Positions 45,237 to 53,404 of a DNA stretch of 64,000 nt are shown here, piece after piece. Origin of the DNA: an uncultured Acidobacteriaceae bacterium (lineage in GTDB: Bacteria > Acidobacteriota > Terriglobia > Terriglobales > Acidobacteriaceae); the NCBI GenBank assembly GCA_903849645.1, contig CAINJJ010000046.1, forward strand, positions 15,001 to 79,000, in the 5' to 3' direction. Below the pieces are notes generated by a model. That model saw only the letters and a list, made by a program, of their open reading frames with translations. It was not told the DNA's origin and did no database searches. Made by a program: the position numbers and the translations under genes. Each line of letters opens with the position of its first letter. The first letter of the stretch is position 1.

Positions 45237-45283
45237 TGACGGATTTCTGACTTTTTCCTGAAAGCGGATGACGGATTTATGAC
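45237..45283 (+). promoter_or_regulatory. phased direct repeats over the start of the CadC-like fusion gene
   Basis: TGAC or TGAA occurs at 45237, 45248, 45259, 45269 and 45280, a spacing of 11, 11, 10 and 11 bp, i.e. one helical turn per step. The longer unit TGACGGATTT occurs at 45237 and again at 45269. OmpR/PhoB-type domains bind direct repeats with about 11-bp spacing. The last copy overlaps the ATG at 45279, so binding would block transcription or translation start. Autoregulation is inferred. Confidence 0.6.
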
Positions 45284-47747
45284 GGCCAGCAAGTCCTTTG
45301 TTTACCGGTTCGCGGACGTGGAGGTGCGCGAGCGGGAGTTCCGCGTCACAAAGGCGGGCGATGCGCTGGCGGTGGAGCCGAAGGCCTTCCGGGTGCTCCT
45401 TATTCTGCTGCGCAATCCGCAGAGACTTATCTCGAAAGATGAATTGTTGAGCGCGGTGTGGGGCGATGCGGCGGTGACGGAGAACTCGCTGACGCGGGCG
45501 ATTGTGAAGCTGCGCAAGGCGCTGGAGGACGACTCCCGGGAGCCGCGATTCATTGAGACGGTGGCGACAGTGGGCTACCGGTTCTTGTGCCCGGTTGAGT
45601 CGTTTGAGGATGCTCGGGAACCGGGAGAAGGGGAAGCAGCCGAGGAAGCGGCCGAGCGCGAAGAGGCGGTTCAGTCCGTTGCTCTGGCGCAGAACCGCGC
45701 GGCCCATGACGCCTCGGTTTGGAAGTGGGTGGCCGGGTGCGCCATGCTGCTGCTGGCGCTGGGCGCGGGATGGCTGAGCCGCAAACACGTGCAGGAGAAG
45801 TGGGCGCGGGAGTCGGCCGAGCCGGAGATCGCCCGGCTGCTGGAGGGCGGAAAGTATCCCGAGGCCGCCGCGCTGGCCGTGAAAGCGCGCGCCGCGCTGC
45901 CCGGTGACCTGACCATCCAGAACCTGTGGATGCGGGCGACCGGCGAGGTGACGATCAAGACCGACTCGGCGGGGGCACAGGTGGACTACCGGCCCTATGA
46001 CGGAGACCCCAACGCATGGACGCCTCTGGGCAGGACGCCGGTGGAGAAGGTGCGCCTGCCGCAGGAGAACTATGTCTTCCGGGTGACAAAGGAGGGTTAT
46101 GCGCCGGTGCAGTTTATCGGCGCGCCGCCGGGCACACTGCTGGCCGGGGAGGCCAGTGTCTTCGATATCGCGTTGAAGCTGTGGCCCGCGGGCTCGGTTC
46201 CACCAGAGATGACGCCGGTGGCGGGAGATGGCGCGAGCCTGACTTATCCCTTCGTTGGCACCCCTTATCTCCAGGTGGAAGATTTTCTGATCGACCGGCA
46301 CGAGGTAACAAACGAGGATTTCAAGCGCTTTGTGGATGCGGGCGGGTATACGCGGCGGGAGTTTTGGAAGGAGCCCTTTGTGCGGGACGGGAAGACGCTG
46401 ACCTGGGACCAGGCGATGGCGGTCTTCCATGATGCGACGGGGCGGCCGGGGCCTTCTACGTGGGAAGCGGGGAGCTTTCCAAGCGGACACGGACAGCACC
46501 CGGCGAGCGGGGTGAGCTGGTATGAGGCGATGGCATATGCGGCCTTTGCCGGCAAGAGTCTGCCCACGGCCTATCACTGGTTGCTTGCCTCCCAGGAGGC
46601 CGGCAATACGCCGCTGATTGCCAAGGGGAGCAACTTCCGGCCGGACGGAACGCAGCCGGTGGGCGCGCCGGGCACACTGAGCGGGTTTGGCACCACCGAC
46701 ATGGCGGGCAACGTGAAGGAGTGGTGCCTGAACGAGACCTGGGACCACAGCCGGGCGATCATGGGCGGGGGCTATGGGGAGCCGGACTACATGTTCTACC
46801 AGTCCGATGCGCGGCCGGCGTGGGAACGGCGGGAAAACTTCGGGTTCCGGTGCGCGAAGATGAAGGCGTCGAAGGAGGCGCTGGGGCGCATCGAGGGGAC
46901 GGTGCGCGACTACTGGCATGAGAAACCTGTCTCCAATGAGGTGTTCCAGGCGATTGCCGGCCTGTTCCGCTACGACAAGACGCCTCTGAATGCGCGCGTC
47001 GAAGAGCGGAGCGAGAACGAACACACGCTGCGGGAGCGGGTAAGCTTTGATGCGGCCTACGGCGGCGAGCGGGTGACGGCGTACCTGTTTTTGCCCAAAA
47101 GCGGGGTCAAGCCGTGGCAGACCGTGGTGCTCTTCCCTGGCGCCATGGCCACTCTGGAAGACCAGCTGAACTTTCCGGAGGTCGAGGAGGCATACGACTT
47201 CATCTTGAAGAGCGGGCGCGCGCTGCTCATGCCGGTCTACAAGGGAACCTATCAGCGGCGGGATGGCTTTGTGCCAGGGGGCAACAAGCCGGGGTTCTTC
47301 CGCGACCATGTGATTGCCTGGTCAAAAGACCTGGGGCGGACGGTGGACTACCTGGAGACCCGCAAGGACATGGATGCGGGCCGGCTGGCGTACATGGGAT
47401 TCAGCCTGGGGGGCGCTGAGACGCCCCTCCTGCTGGCCGTTGACAAGCGGTTCAAGGCGGCGGTGGTGCTGTCAGGCGGATATCAGAACAGGAAGTATCT
47501 GCCGGAGTCGGACCCGTTCAACTTCTCCGCCCACATGACGACGCCGGTGCTGATGCTGAGCGGGCGGTACGACGATGACTTTCCGATGGAGTCCTCGCAG
47601 AGGCCGTTTTTTCAGCTCCTGGGGACGCCCGCAAAGGACAAGAAGTACGTGATCTACGAGGGCGGGCACGGGGAGTTTCCGCGGCCAGCGGCGGTGCGGG
47701 AGACGCTGGACTGGCTGGACAAGTACCTGGGGACGGTGGGGCGGTGA
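45279..47747 (+). CDS. CadC-like wHTH / TM / SUMF1-like / dienelactone hydrolase-like fusion
   Basis: One 822-residue chain with four parts. Residues 1-105 form an OmpR/CadC-type winged helix (TENSLTRAIVKLRKAL, then TVATVGYRF). A membrane segment lies at about 148-166. Residues 215-300 look like a PEGA-type beta domain (TPVEKVRLPQENYVFRVTKEGY). Residues 315-527 are SUMF1/FGE-like (FLIDRHEVTNEDF, GVSWYEAMAYAAFAGKSLPT, MAGNVKEW, FGFRCA). Residues 590-820 are an alpha/beta hydrolase with nucleophile GFSLGG (Ser709), Asp765-767 and His797. The FGE-type cysteine pair is missing. It may be a membrane regulator that responds to a periplasmic ligand processed by the hydrolase; that is an inference. 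Confidence 0.85.
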   Translation: MTASKSFVYRFADVEVREREFRVTKAGDALAVEPKAFRVLLILLRNPQRLISKDELLSAVWGDAAVTENSLTRAIVKLRKALEDDSREPRFIETVATVGYRFLCPVESFEDAREPGEGEAAEEAAEREEAVQSVALAQNRAAHDASVWKWVAGCAMLLLALGAGWLSRKHVQEKWARESAEPEIARLLEGGKYPEAAALAVKARAALPGDLTIQNLWMRATGEVTIKTDSAGAQVDYRPYDGDPNAWTPLGRTPVEKVRLPQENYVFRVTKEGYAPVQFIGAPPGTLLAGEASVFDIALKLWPAGSVPPEMTPVAGDGASLTYPFVGTPYLQVEDFLIDRHEVTNEDFKRFVDAGGYTRREFWKEPFVRDGKTLTWDQAMAVFHDATGRPGPSTWEAGSFPSGHGQHPASGVSWYEAMAYAAFAGKSLPTAYHWLLASQEAGNTPLIAKGSNFRPDGTQPVGAPGTLSGFGTTDMAGNVKEWCLNETWDHSRAIMGGGYGEPDYMFYQSDARPAWERRENFGFRCAKMKASKEALGRIEGTVRDYWHEKPVSNEVFQAIAGLFRYDKTPLNARVEERSENEHTLRERVSFDAAYGGERVTAYLFLPKSGVKPWQTVVLFPGAMATLEDQLNFPEVEEAYDFILKSGRALLMPVYKGTYQRRDGFVPGGNKPGFFRDHVIAWSKDLGRTVDYLETRKDMDAGRLAYMGFSLGGAETPLLLAVDKRFKAAVVLSGGYQNRKYLPESDPFNFSAHMTTPVLMLSGRYDDDFPMESSQRPFFQLLGTPAKDKKYVIYEGGHGEFPRPAAVRETLDWLDKYLGTVGR

Positions 47748-47874
47748 GCTCGCGAGGGTGGCTCTAAGAGACAGAAGCCCAATTGAACGGGAGGGAGGCG
47801 CTGCTTCCCACGCCATCAGGGCTGTGCACCTATATATTTAACCCAAGCGTTTCGGTTTATGGTATTCTCTGGTC

Positions 47875-48123
47875 ATGCCAACCGTCCTGAGGCTTGGCGC
47901 GTTGCGGGTCGTGATCTATCCCAACGACCATCGTCCTGCCCACGTACACGTGATGGGGCAGAGCCATGAAGCAGTGTGGGAGTTGAACATACCGCCCGGC
48001 AGCGTTGCTCTCAGGGAGAACTACGGCTTTGCACGGCACGATTTGAATGTCATCGAACGGAGCCTGGTGGATAGCCTGGCCCTGCTGGTGCGTGAATGGG
48101 AGAGGATTCATGGAGTCGTTTGA
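47875..48123 (+). CDS. DUF4160 family small protein
   Basis: An 82-residue protein. The signature YPNDHRPAHVHVMGQ is that of DUF4160. Members are typically encoded next to a DUF2442 protein, and such pairs are suspected toxin-antitoxin-like modules, although the biochemistry is not established. It overlaps the next gene by 14 bases. AT-rich DNA directly upstream (TATATATTTAACC, TATTCT) probably contains the promoter. Confidence 0.8.
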   Translation: MPTVLRLGALRVVIYPNDHRPAHVHVMGQSHEAVWELNIPPGSVALRENYGFARHDLNVIERSLVDSLALLVREWERIHGVV

Positions 48124-48523
48124 TAAGTTCGACCAGGCAAACCGCCGGGGCAGGGACGTGCAGGCAGCCTTTCCGCACGCGCTGGCCGCACGGTATGACC
48201 GGCTTGCCGGGCGCGTGGTCATCGAGTTGAGCACGGGACTGCATGTGGCCTTCGCGCCCAGCGACGCGCAAGGCCTGCAGTCCGCGACCCCCGCACAACT
48301 CGACAGCATCGAAATTTCGCCATCGGGTCTTGGGATTCACTTTCCCAGGCTGGATGCGGACTTTTATCTGCCCGCACTGCTGGAGGGCTTTCTGGGGTCC
48401 CGGCAATGGATGGCGAGGCGCATGGGCGCAAAGGGCGGCTCCGTTTCGAGCGCGGCAAAGTCCATGGCAGCGCGGCGTAACGGCGCTCTTGGCGGACGTC
48501 CCGCGAAGCGGGTTATTGCCTGA
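48110..48523 (+). CDS. DUF2442 family protein
   Basis: A 137-residue protein whose central part (ARYDRLAGRVVIELSTGLHVAFAP, then ISPSGLGIHFPRLDADFYLPALLEG) matches DUF2442. The C-terminal tail, rich in Ala, Arg and Gly (KSMAARRNGALGGRPAK), recalls basic nucleic-acid-binding tails. It overlaps the DUF4160 gene by 14 bases with GGGAGAGG before the ATG, so both are made together. Confidence 0.78.
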   Translation: MESFDKFDQANRRGRDVQAAFPHALAARYDRLAGRVVIELSTGLHVAFAPSDAQGLQSATPAQLDSIEISPSGLGIHFPRLDADFYLPALLEGFLGSRQWMARRMGAKGGSVSSAAKSMAARRNGALGGRPAKRVIA

Positions 48524-48657
48524 ATTGCCTATACCCAGGCGGCGCGCTGAGGTGAGGGCGCCGACGATCAATCCCCGGCCTGTGAATCGCGCACTTCCAC
48601 TGCAACAAATAGCGACGACAAAGGCAATCGCGGGTGTGCGCCACGGGCGGCGCCGCG

Positions 48658-49425
48658 CTAGTAACCCATGATGTTGTAGCCGCAGTCCACGTACATGACT
48701 TCGCCGGTGATGGCGCTGGAGAGGTCGGAGGCGAGGAACAGGGCGGTGCCGCCCACTTCGAGCTGGTCCACGTTGCGGTGGAGGGGGGCGCGGTCGGCGT
48801 GGGAGCGGAGCATCTCCGAGAGGTCGCCAACGCCGCGGGCGGCCAGGGTCTTGATGGGGCCGGCGGAGATGGCGTTGACACGGATGTTGCGCGTACCCAG
48901 GTTGGCGGCGAGATAGCGGACGGTGGATTCAAGTCCGGACTTGGCCACGGCCATGACGTTGTAGTTGGGGACGACCTTCTCGGCCGCGTAGTAGCTGAGG
49001 GTCATCACGGAGCCGCCCTCGGTCATGAGGGGCGCTGCGCCGCGGGTGACGGCGATGAGCGAGTAGACGCTCACGTCCATGGCGGTGCGGAAGCCCTCGC
49101 GGCTGGTCATGAGGAAGTCGCCCTTGAGGTCGGCGGCGGGCGCAAAAGCCACGGCGTGGACGAGGATGTCGAGCTTGGCGTACTTGTCCTTGAGGGCAGC
49201 GAAGAGGGTTTCGATCTCCTGGTCGTTGGAGACGTCGCACTGGAAGCCGGAGGCTCCGGGAAGCTCGTCGATGAGCGACTGGGCTTCCATTTTCATGCGC
49301 TCGTTCTGGTAACAGATGGCCAGGGTGGCTCCGGCCTCGTGCAGCTTCTGGGCAATGCCCCATGCGATGGAACGCTTGTTGGCCAGCCCGAAGACTACGG
49401 CCGTCTTACCCGCCAAATCGATCAT
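48658..49425 (-). CDS. fabI: enoyl-[acyl-carrier-protein] reductase (NADH)
   Basis: A 255-residue short-chain dehydrogenase of the FabI type that catalyses the last reduction of fatty acid elongation. It has the cofactor site VFGLANKRSIAWGIA, DVSNDQ, and the catalytic pair Tyr155-x6-Lys162 in PNYNVMAVAKSGL, which is the FabI spacing. The segment HAVAFAP has alanine at the position of E. coli Gly93. The C-terminus TGEVMYVDCGYNIMG is also typical. It lies 68 bases after murI on the same strand and may be the last gene of that operon. Confidence 0.95.
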   Translation of the reverse strand: MIDLAGKTAVVFGLANKRSIAWGIAQKLHEAGATLAICYQNERMKMEAQSLIDELPGASGFQCDVSNDQEIETLFAALKDKYAKLDILVHAVAFAPAADLKGDFLMTSREGFRTAMDVSVYSLIAVTRGAAPLMTEGGSVMTLSYYAAEKVVPNYNVMAVAKSGLESTVRYLAANLGTRNIRVNAISAGPIKTLAARGVGDLSEMLRSHADRAPLHRNVDQLEVGGTALFLASDLSSAITGEVMYVDCGYNIMGY

Positions 49426-49493
49426 TCTTGTCCAAATCCTCCGTGGTCCGTGCCCGGTGTGGGGAAAGGCGCGTCCAGCCGTCTTTTAGAATA

Positions 49494-50426
49494 TCAGCCG
49501 CCCAGGTCCACAAGCTCGACTTTGCCCACGGGACGCTCAAGAAAACGGGAGCCGAGGCGCTCGAACTTCTCGACGGAGTCGGTAGCGAAGCAGCGAATCT
49601 CCACCACCTGCGGTGGGGCCAGGACGGAAGGCAGGGGGCTGCCGAAACTGGCAGGGAGGGTGTTGAAAATACGGACCGCGGCCTGGGCGGCGGCTTCGGC
49701 GGAGTCGATGACGCTCATGCCGGGGGGGACAGCCCGCTCGAAGAGGGCGCGCAGAAGCGGGTAGTGGGTGCAGCCGAGGACCAGGGTGTCGGGATGGAGT
49801 CCGGCGGCGGCGGCTTCGGCGTTGAGTTCGGCGAGGTAGATGCGGATGACCTCGGCGGTGACGGCCACCTGCGCCCCCTGCGACCCCTGCGGTGGGGCCA
49901 CCCCGGCTTGCGCCGCGAAAGACAAGGCAGCGGCTGGGGAAGGGGTCCAGCCCTCTTCAACGAGGGGGACGAGGAGGGGGCAGGCTTTCTCGATGCCGCG
50001 CAGGCCGCGGGCCTGGCAGGCGGCGGCGTAGGCGTGGCTCTGGACGGTGGCGTCGGTGGCGATGACCAGCACGTCTCCGCTGCGGGAGGCAGCGCGGGCG
50101 GCCTCGGCTCCCGGCTCGATGACGCCGAGGACGGGAACAGAGACGGCGTCCTGAATGGCGTCGAGAGCCAGGGCGCTGGCGGTGTTGCAGGCGATGACGA
50201 GGAAGTCCGCGCCTTGCTCATTGACCAGGAAGCGGGCGCTCTGGGCGGCGTAGCGGGCGATGGTCCGCCGGGATTTGGAGCCGTAGGGAAGGCGGGCGGT
50301 GTCGCCCAGGAACGCGTACCGGGCCGCCGGGAGGCGCTCGATGAGAGCGCGGAGGACGGTGAGGCCGCCGAAACCGGAGTCGAAGACGCCAATGGTGGGG
50401 GGGGAGGGGGGTGCGGAGTCGGTCAC
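49494..50426 (-). CDS. murI: glutamate racemase
   Basis: A 310-residue enzyme that makes D-glutamate for peptidoglycan. The two catalytic cysteines are in ACNTAS (near 79) and GCTHYP (near 219), and the N-terminal FDSGFGGLTVLR is diagnostic. It is slightly longer than average because of an alanine-rich insert near 170-190. It overlaps the GerMN gene by four bases (ATGA), so it is translated together with peptidoglycan-active neighbours. Confidence 0.95.
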   Translation of the reverse strand: MTDSAPPSPPTIGVFDSGFGGLTVLRALIERLPAARYAFLGDTARLPYGSKSRRTIARYAAQSARFLVNEQGADFLVIACNTASALALDAIQDAVSVPVLGVIEPGAEAARAASRSGDVLVIATDATVQSHAYAAACQARGLRGIEKACPLLVPLVEEGWTPSPAAALSFAAQAGVAPPQGSQGAQVAVTAEVIRIYLAELNAEAAAAGLHPDTLVLGCTHYPLLRALFERAVPPGMSVIDSAEAAAQAAVRIFNTLPASFGSPLPSVLAPPQVVEIRCFATDSVEKFERLGSRFLERPVGKVELVDLGG

Positions 50427-51157
50427 GGGTGGGAGCCCTCGGTGGGTACGGCGGCTGCGGCGAGATAGGTGCGGGTGAGGTCGGCGTGGCCGGCCAGGGT
50501 GGGCCGTTCTACCCCGTCCACCAGGAAGCGGACCTGGGTGACGCGGGGCAGATTGGCGTGGAGGGTGCCGCAGATGGACAGGAGGGTGAGGGTTTCGGCC
50601 GTGATGCCGGAAGGGTGGCCGGCCGCAAAGCCGCTGGTGAGGTTGACGACCGCGAGCTGGGGCGGGCCGGACTGCAGGTCAGCCTGCGCGCTGTGCGGCA
50701 GCGAGTCAGGGACTCTGATGCGGACGGGCTCGTCCACCTGCGCGGCGGCAAGGTGGCGCTGGGCCTGGCTTGGTGATGGAGCCGGAGCGGGCGTGGGCTC
50801 CGCGGGCAGGAGGAAGACCTGGGCCACGGAGGCGGCTCCGCCGGGGACGGGGTGGGCGGCGTCGGGAGCAGCGTAGAGGTCAAGGAGCTTGCCGAGGACG
50901 GCGCGGGCGCGGGCTCCGGGGTCCGGAGGCAGGGGCAGGGAGTGGACCTGAATGAGCAGGGAGCCGTCGGCGTCGTTGGCTACCAGAAGGGTGGCAGGTT
51001 CGGCGGGCTCGACGAGAGGAGCCTCGGTGGGGGCGGAGGCCTGGCCAGCGAGCAGCCGCTGGTGGGCGCGCTGGAGCACCTGCCAGAGCGCGATGCCCAT
51101 GGCCAGAGAGGCAACGAGAAGGATGGCGAAGAGGACCTTTTGATAGCGGGGAATCAT
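50423..51157 (-). CDS. membrane-anchored GerMN domain protein
   Basis: A 244-residue protein with a single N-terminal membrane segment (VLFAILLVASLAMGIALW) and a C-terminal GerMN-like domain (AVVNLTSGFAAGH, LTLLSICGTLHANLPRVTQVRFLVDG). In spore formers GerM acts in peptidoglycan events; in other bacteria such domains accompany amidases, as here. A proline/alanine-rich linker (about 115-150) joins the parts. It overlaps both neighbours: four bases with murI and four with the amidase. Confidence 0.8.
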   Translation of the reverse strand: MIPRYQKVLFAILLVASLAMGIALWQVLQRAHQRLLAGQASAPTEAPLVEPAEPATLLVANDADGSLLIQVHSLPLPPDPGARARAVLGKLLDLYAAPDAAHPVPGGAASVAQVFLLPAEPTPAPAPSPSQAQRHLAAAQVDEPVRIRVPDSLPHSAQADLQSGPPQLAVVNLTSGFAAGHPSGITAETLTLLSICGTLHANLPRVTQVRFLVDGVERPTLAGHADLTRTYLAAAAVPTEGSHP

Positions 51158-51861
51158 GGCTGGCGGACCCCCGTGTTGCCTGCATCTGCCCGCCACTGAA
51201 CCAGGGCGGCGGCCAGGGCGGCGGAGACGCGCGCCTGGTAGTCGGGATCGTCGAGCTGGGTGGTGATCTTCTGAGCAGCGTCGCGTTCGGGAGCGACTTC
51301 GACGGCCACAGCGGGGCAGGTCATGCTGTCGAGACCGGCCAGGGTTGCGCCGCCCAGGGTGACGGTCATGCCGGATTGCTGGAGGGCGGAGTTGACAAGG
51401 CCTGCGAGGGCCAGACTGCGGGTGACGAAAGCGGACTGGGCGGTCTTCCAGGCGGCGAAACGGGAGGGGGGGGTGGGGGGCAGCGAGGAGGTAAAGAGGT
51501 GGATGCCCGCGCCGCTCTCGGAGGCGTGGAGGCTGAGGCAGGCGGCCGGTACGGCGTGATTGGCGATTTCAGCGCGGCGGGCGGGGTCGACGGAGGCATC
51601 GGCGTCGCGGGTGGTGACGACCTGGATGCCGCGGGCGGCGAGCAGGGACTTGAGGCGCTGAGTGAGGGCCAGGGTGAAGGACTTTTCCGGCTGGCCGGGG
51701 GCGAGCGGGCCACCGGCGTCGTCGCCTCCATGGGCGGCGTCGAGGAGGACGACAAAGCGCTGCTGGGGGGCAGCGGGTGGCGGGGGCGCGGATTGGGCGG
51801 GGGCAAGAAGTGCAGTCAGCCCCAGGGCAAGCGCAGCCCCTGTTCGCCTAGTCCAATGCAT
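51154..51861 (-). CDS. N-acetylmuramoyl-L-alanine amidase
   Basis: A 235-residue exported Amidase_3 family zinc enzyme that cleaves the bond between muramic acid and the stem peptide. Signal peptide at residues 1-24; zinc ligands in LDAAHGGDDAG (His), in PEKSFTLAL (Glu) and SLHASES (His), and the catalytic Glu in AVAVEVAP. The usual LDPGHGG is LDAAHGG here. No binding domain (AMIN, LysM) is attached. It overlaps the DUF1015 gene by 14 bases and the GerMN gene by four. Confidence 0.85.
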   Translation of the reverse strand: MHWTRRTGAALALGLTALLAPAQSAPPPPAAPQQRFVVLLDAAHGGDDAGGPLAPGQPEKSFTLALTQRLKSLLAARGIQVVTTRDADASVDPARRAEIANHAVPAACLSLHASESGAGIHLFTSSLPPTPPSRFAAWKTAQSAFVTRSLALAGLVNSALQQSGMTVTLGGATLAGLDSMTCPAVAVEVAPERDAAQKITTQLDDPDYQARVSAALAAALVQWRADAGNTGVRQP

Positions 51862-53173
51862 AGATGGTCAAGCCGCTGAGAAGCTTGGGGAAGAAGTCGG
51901 TGGATTTCTGGGGCATGACGTCGCCGGCGAAGGCCACTTCGCGGAGCTGCTCCATGGTGACGGGTTTGGTGAGAAAGGTGACGTTGGCTTCGCCGCGGCG
52001 CACCTGCTCGACCGCCTCGCCTGCGTCGCGGAGGTAGCGGAGGTTGGTCTGCTCGCGGACTTTTTCGGCATCCAGGCCGAGGATGCGATCAAGGAGGATG
52101 GAGTGGAGGTGGCTGAGGTCGAGCTGACGCTGGCGCTCGGGCAGGTCGGCCAGGGCTGCGGCCACGGGCTCGGCCTTGGACCGCAGCAGAAGGGCTCCGG
52201 CGGCGGTGACGGCGACAAAGGCCGGGGTCTTTTCGCGGCTCAGGGCGGCCATGTAGTTGGTGGCGTCGCCGGTGGGCAGTGACTCAACCGTGAAAAACTC
52301 ATCGGCGGAGGCGGCAAAGGCAGCCGGGTCAAAGCCGGCGAGGCTGTGGACGACGCGATGGGTGGGCAGAATGGTGAGCCCGTCGGAGTCCATGTTGACG
52401 AAGGTCATCATGACGGCGGCCTCGGGAAAGGCCGGCTGGGGCAGTTCGGTGGCCGAGTGCTCGGCCTTGGCCGGGGCCTTGGCGGCGTGTTCCTTGGAGT
52501 AGCCGAGGGCCGTCTCGTAACGGTGGTGACCGTCGGCGATGATGAGCTTCTTGTCGGCCATGGCGGTGATCAGGAGGCGAATGGCCGCCGGATCGGTGAC
52601 GCGCCAGAGCCTGTGGAGCACGCCGTACTCATCGGTGACCTCGGCTTCGGCGGGGCCGTTGCCGTCGTAGAGAATCTTCTCCACGCTGCCGGCGGGGTCG
52701 GAGTAGAGCATGAAAATCTGGCCAAAATGCGCATGGGTGGCCTTGAGCAGGTTGAGCCGGTCGCTCTTGGGCTTGGAGAGGGTCTGCTCATGGCGGAAGA
52801 CGACCTGCTCGGCGTATTCGTGGAGCTTGCCGAGGGCGATGAAGCCGCGCCGCTCCTTCACGATCTCAGTTCCAGGGACCTTGAAGCGCTGCGAGTAGGC
52901 GAAGATGGCGGGATCCTTTTCCTGGACCAGCACCCCCTGCTCGCGCCATGCCTTGAAGTCGCGCGCCGCGCGGGTATAAACGCTTTCACCGCGCTCGGCG
53001 TCAAACAGTTCTGGCAGTCCGAGGATGATGCGCACCAGGTTGTAGGGGCTGCGCTGGTAGTAAGCCTGCTGCATGGAGGGCGAGATCTTGTCATAAGGCT
53101 GCGTGACAACGTCATCGAGGCGTACCGAGGTGGGGTTGTAACGCCATGCGCGGAAGGGGTAGATGCGGGCCAT
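51848..53173 (-). CDS. DUF1015 family protein
   Basis: A 441-residue cytosolic protein with the family block IADGHHRYETALGY near residue 215 and the N-terminal PFRAWRYNP. DUF1015 proteins are widespread and include archaeal serine kinase relatives (SerK-like), but the bacterial function is not established. It is the first gene of the overlapping run DUF1015-amidase-GerMN-murI, so its link to cell-wall metabolism is a contextual hint. The ATG at 53173 begins MARIYPF, the expected N-terminus. Confidence 0.85.
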   Translation of the reverse strand: MARIYPFRAWRYNPTSVRLDDVVTQPYDKISPSMQQAYYQRSPYNLVRIILGLPELFDAERGESVYTRAARDFKAWREQGVLVQEKDPAIFAYSQRFKVPGTEIVKERRGFIALGKLHEYAEQVVFRHEQTLSKPKSDRLNLLKATHAHFGQIFMLYSDPAGSVEKILYDGNGPAEAEVTDEYGVLHRLWRVTDPAAIRLLITAMADKKLIIADGHHRYETALGYSKEHAAKAPAKAEHSATELPQPAFPEAAVMMTFVNMDSDGLTILPTHRVVHSLAGFDPAAFAASADEFFTVESLPTGDATNYMAALSREKTPAFVAVTAAGALLLRSKAEPVAAALADLPERQRQLDLSHLHSILLDRILGLDAEKVREQTNLRYLRDAGEAVEQVRRGEANVTFLTKPVTMEQLREVAFAGDVMPQKSTDFFPKLLSGLTIYALD

Positions 53174-53404
53174 GGGGAAGGTCTTGCTCCCTGTGAAAGC
53201 TCAAGAATTTGCGTGCTGTGGTTCGATGCGGAACGGTCTTTGAACCCTGGCGCGCTTAGGGTTGATTGTATCCCAGCATTGAAAGCAGGCTGGTTGCCGG
53301 GCTGACGGGAGCGGTATTTGACGTGGACAAAGCAATGATAGGAACGACACGCCGGCCAAGCGCCGATCATGCTAATATCGCCTTCAATTCGTGGTGCTTT
53401 CTCG

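Noticed and set aside
45144..47309. 721-codon minus-strand frame opposite the regulator fusion
   Set aside because: Composition (Arg/His/Pro/Leu) is that of an antisense shadow; the plus-strand protein has clear domains with catalytic residues.
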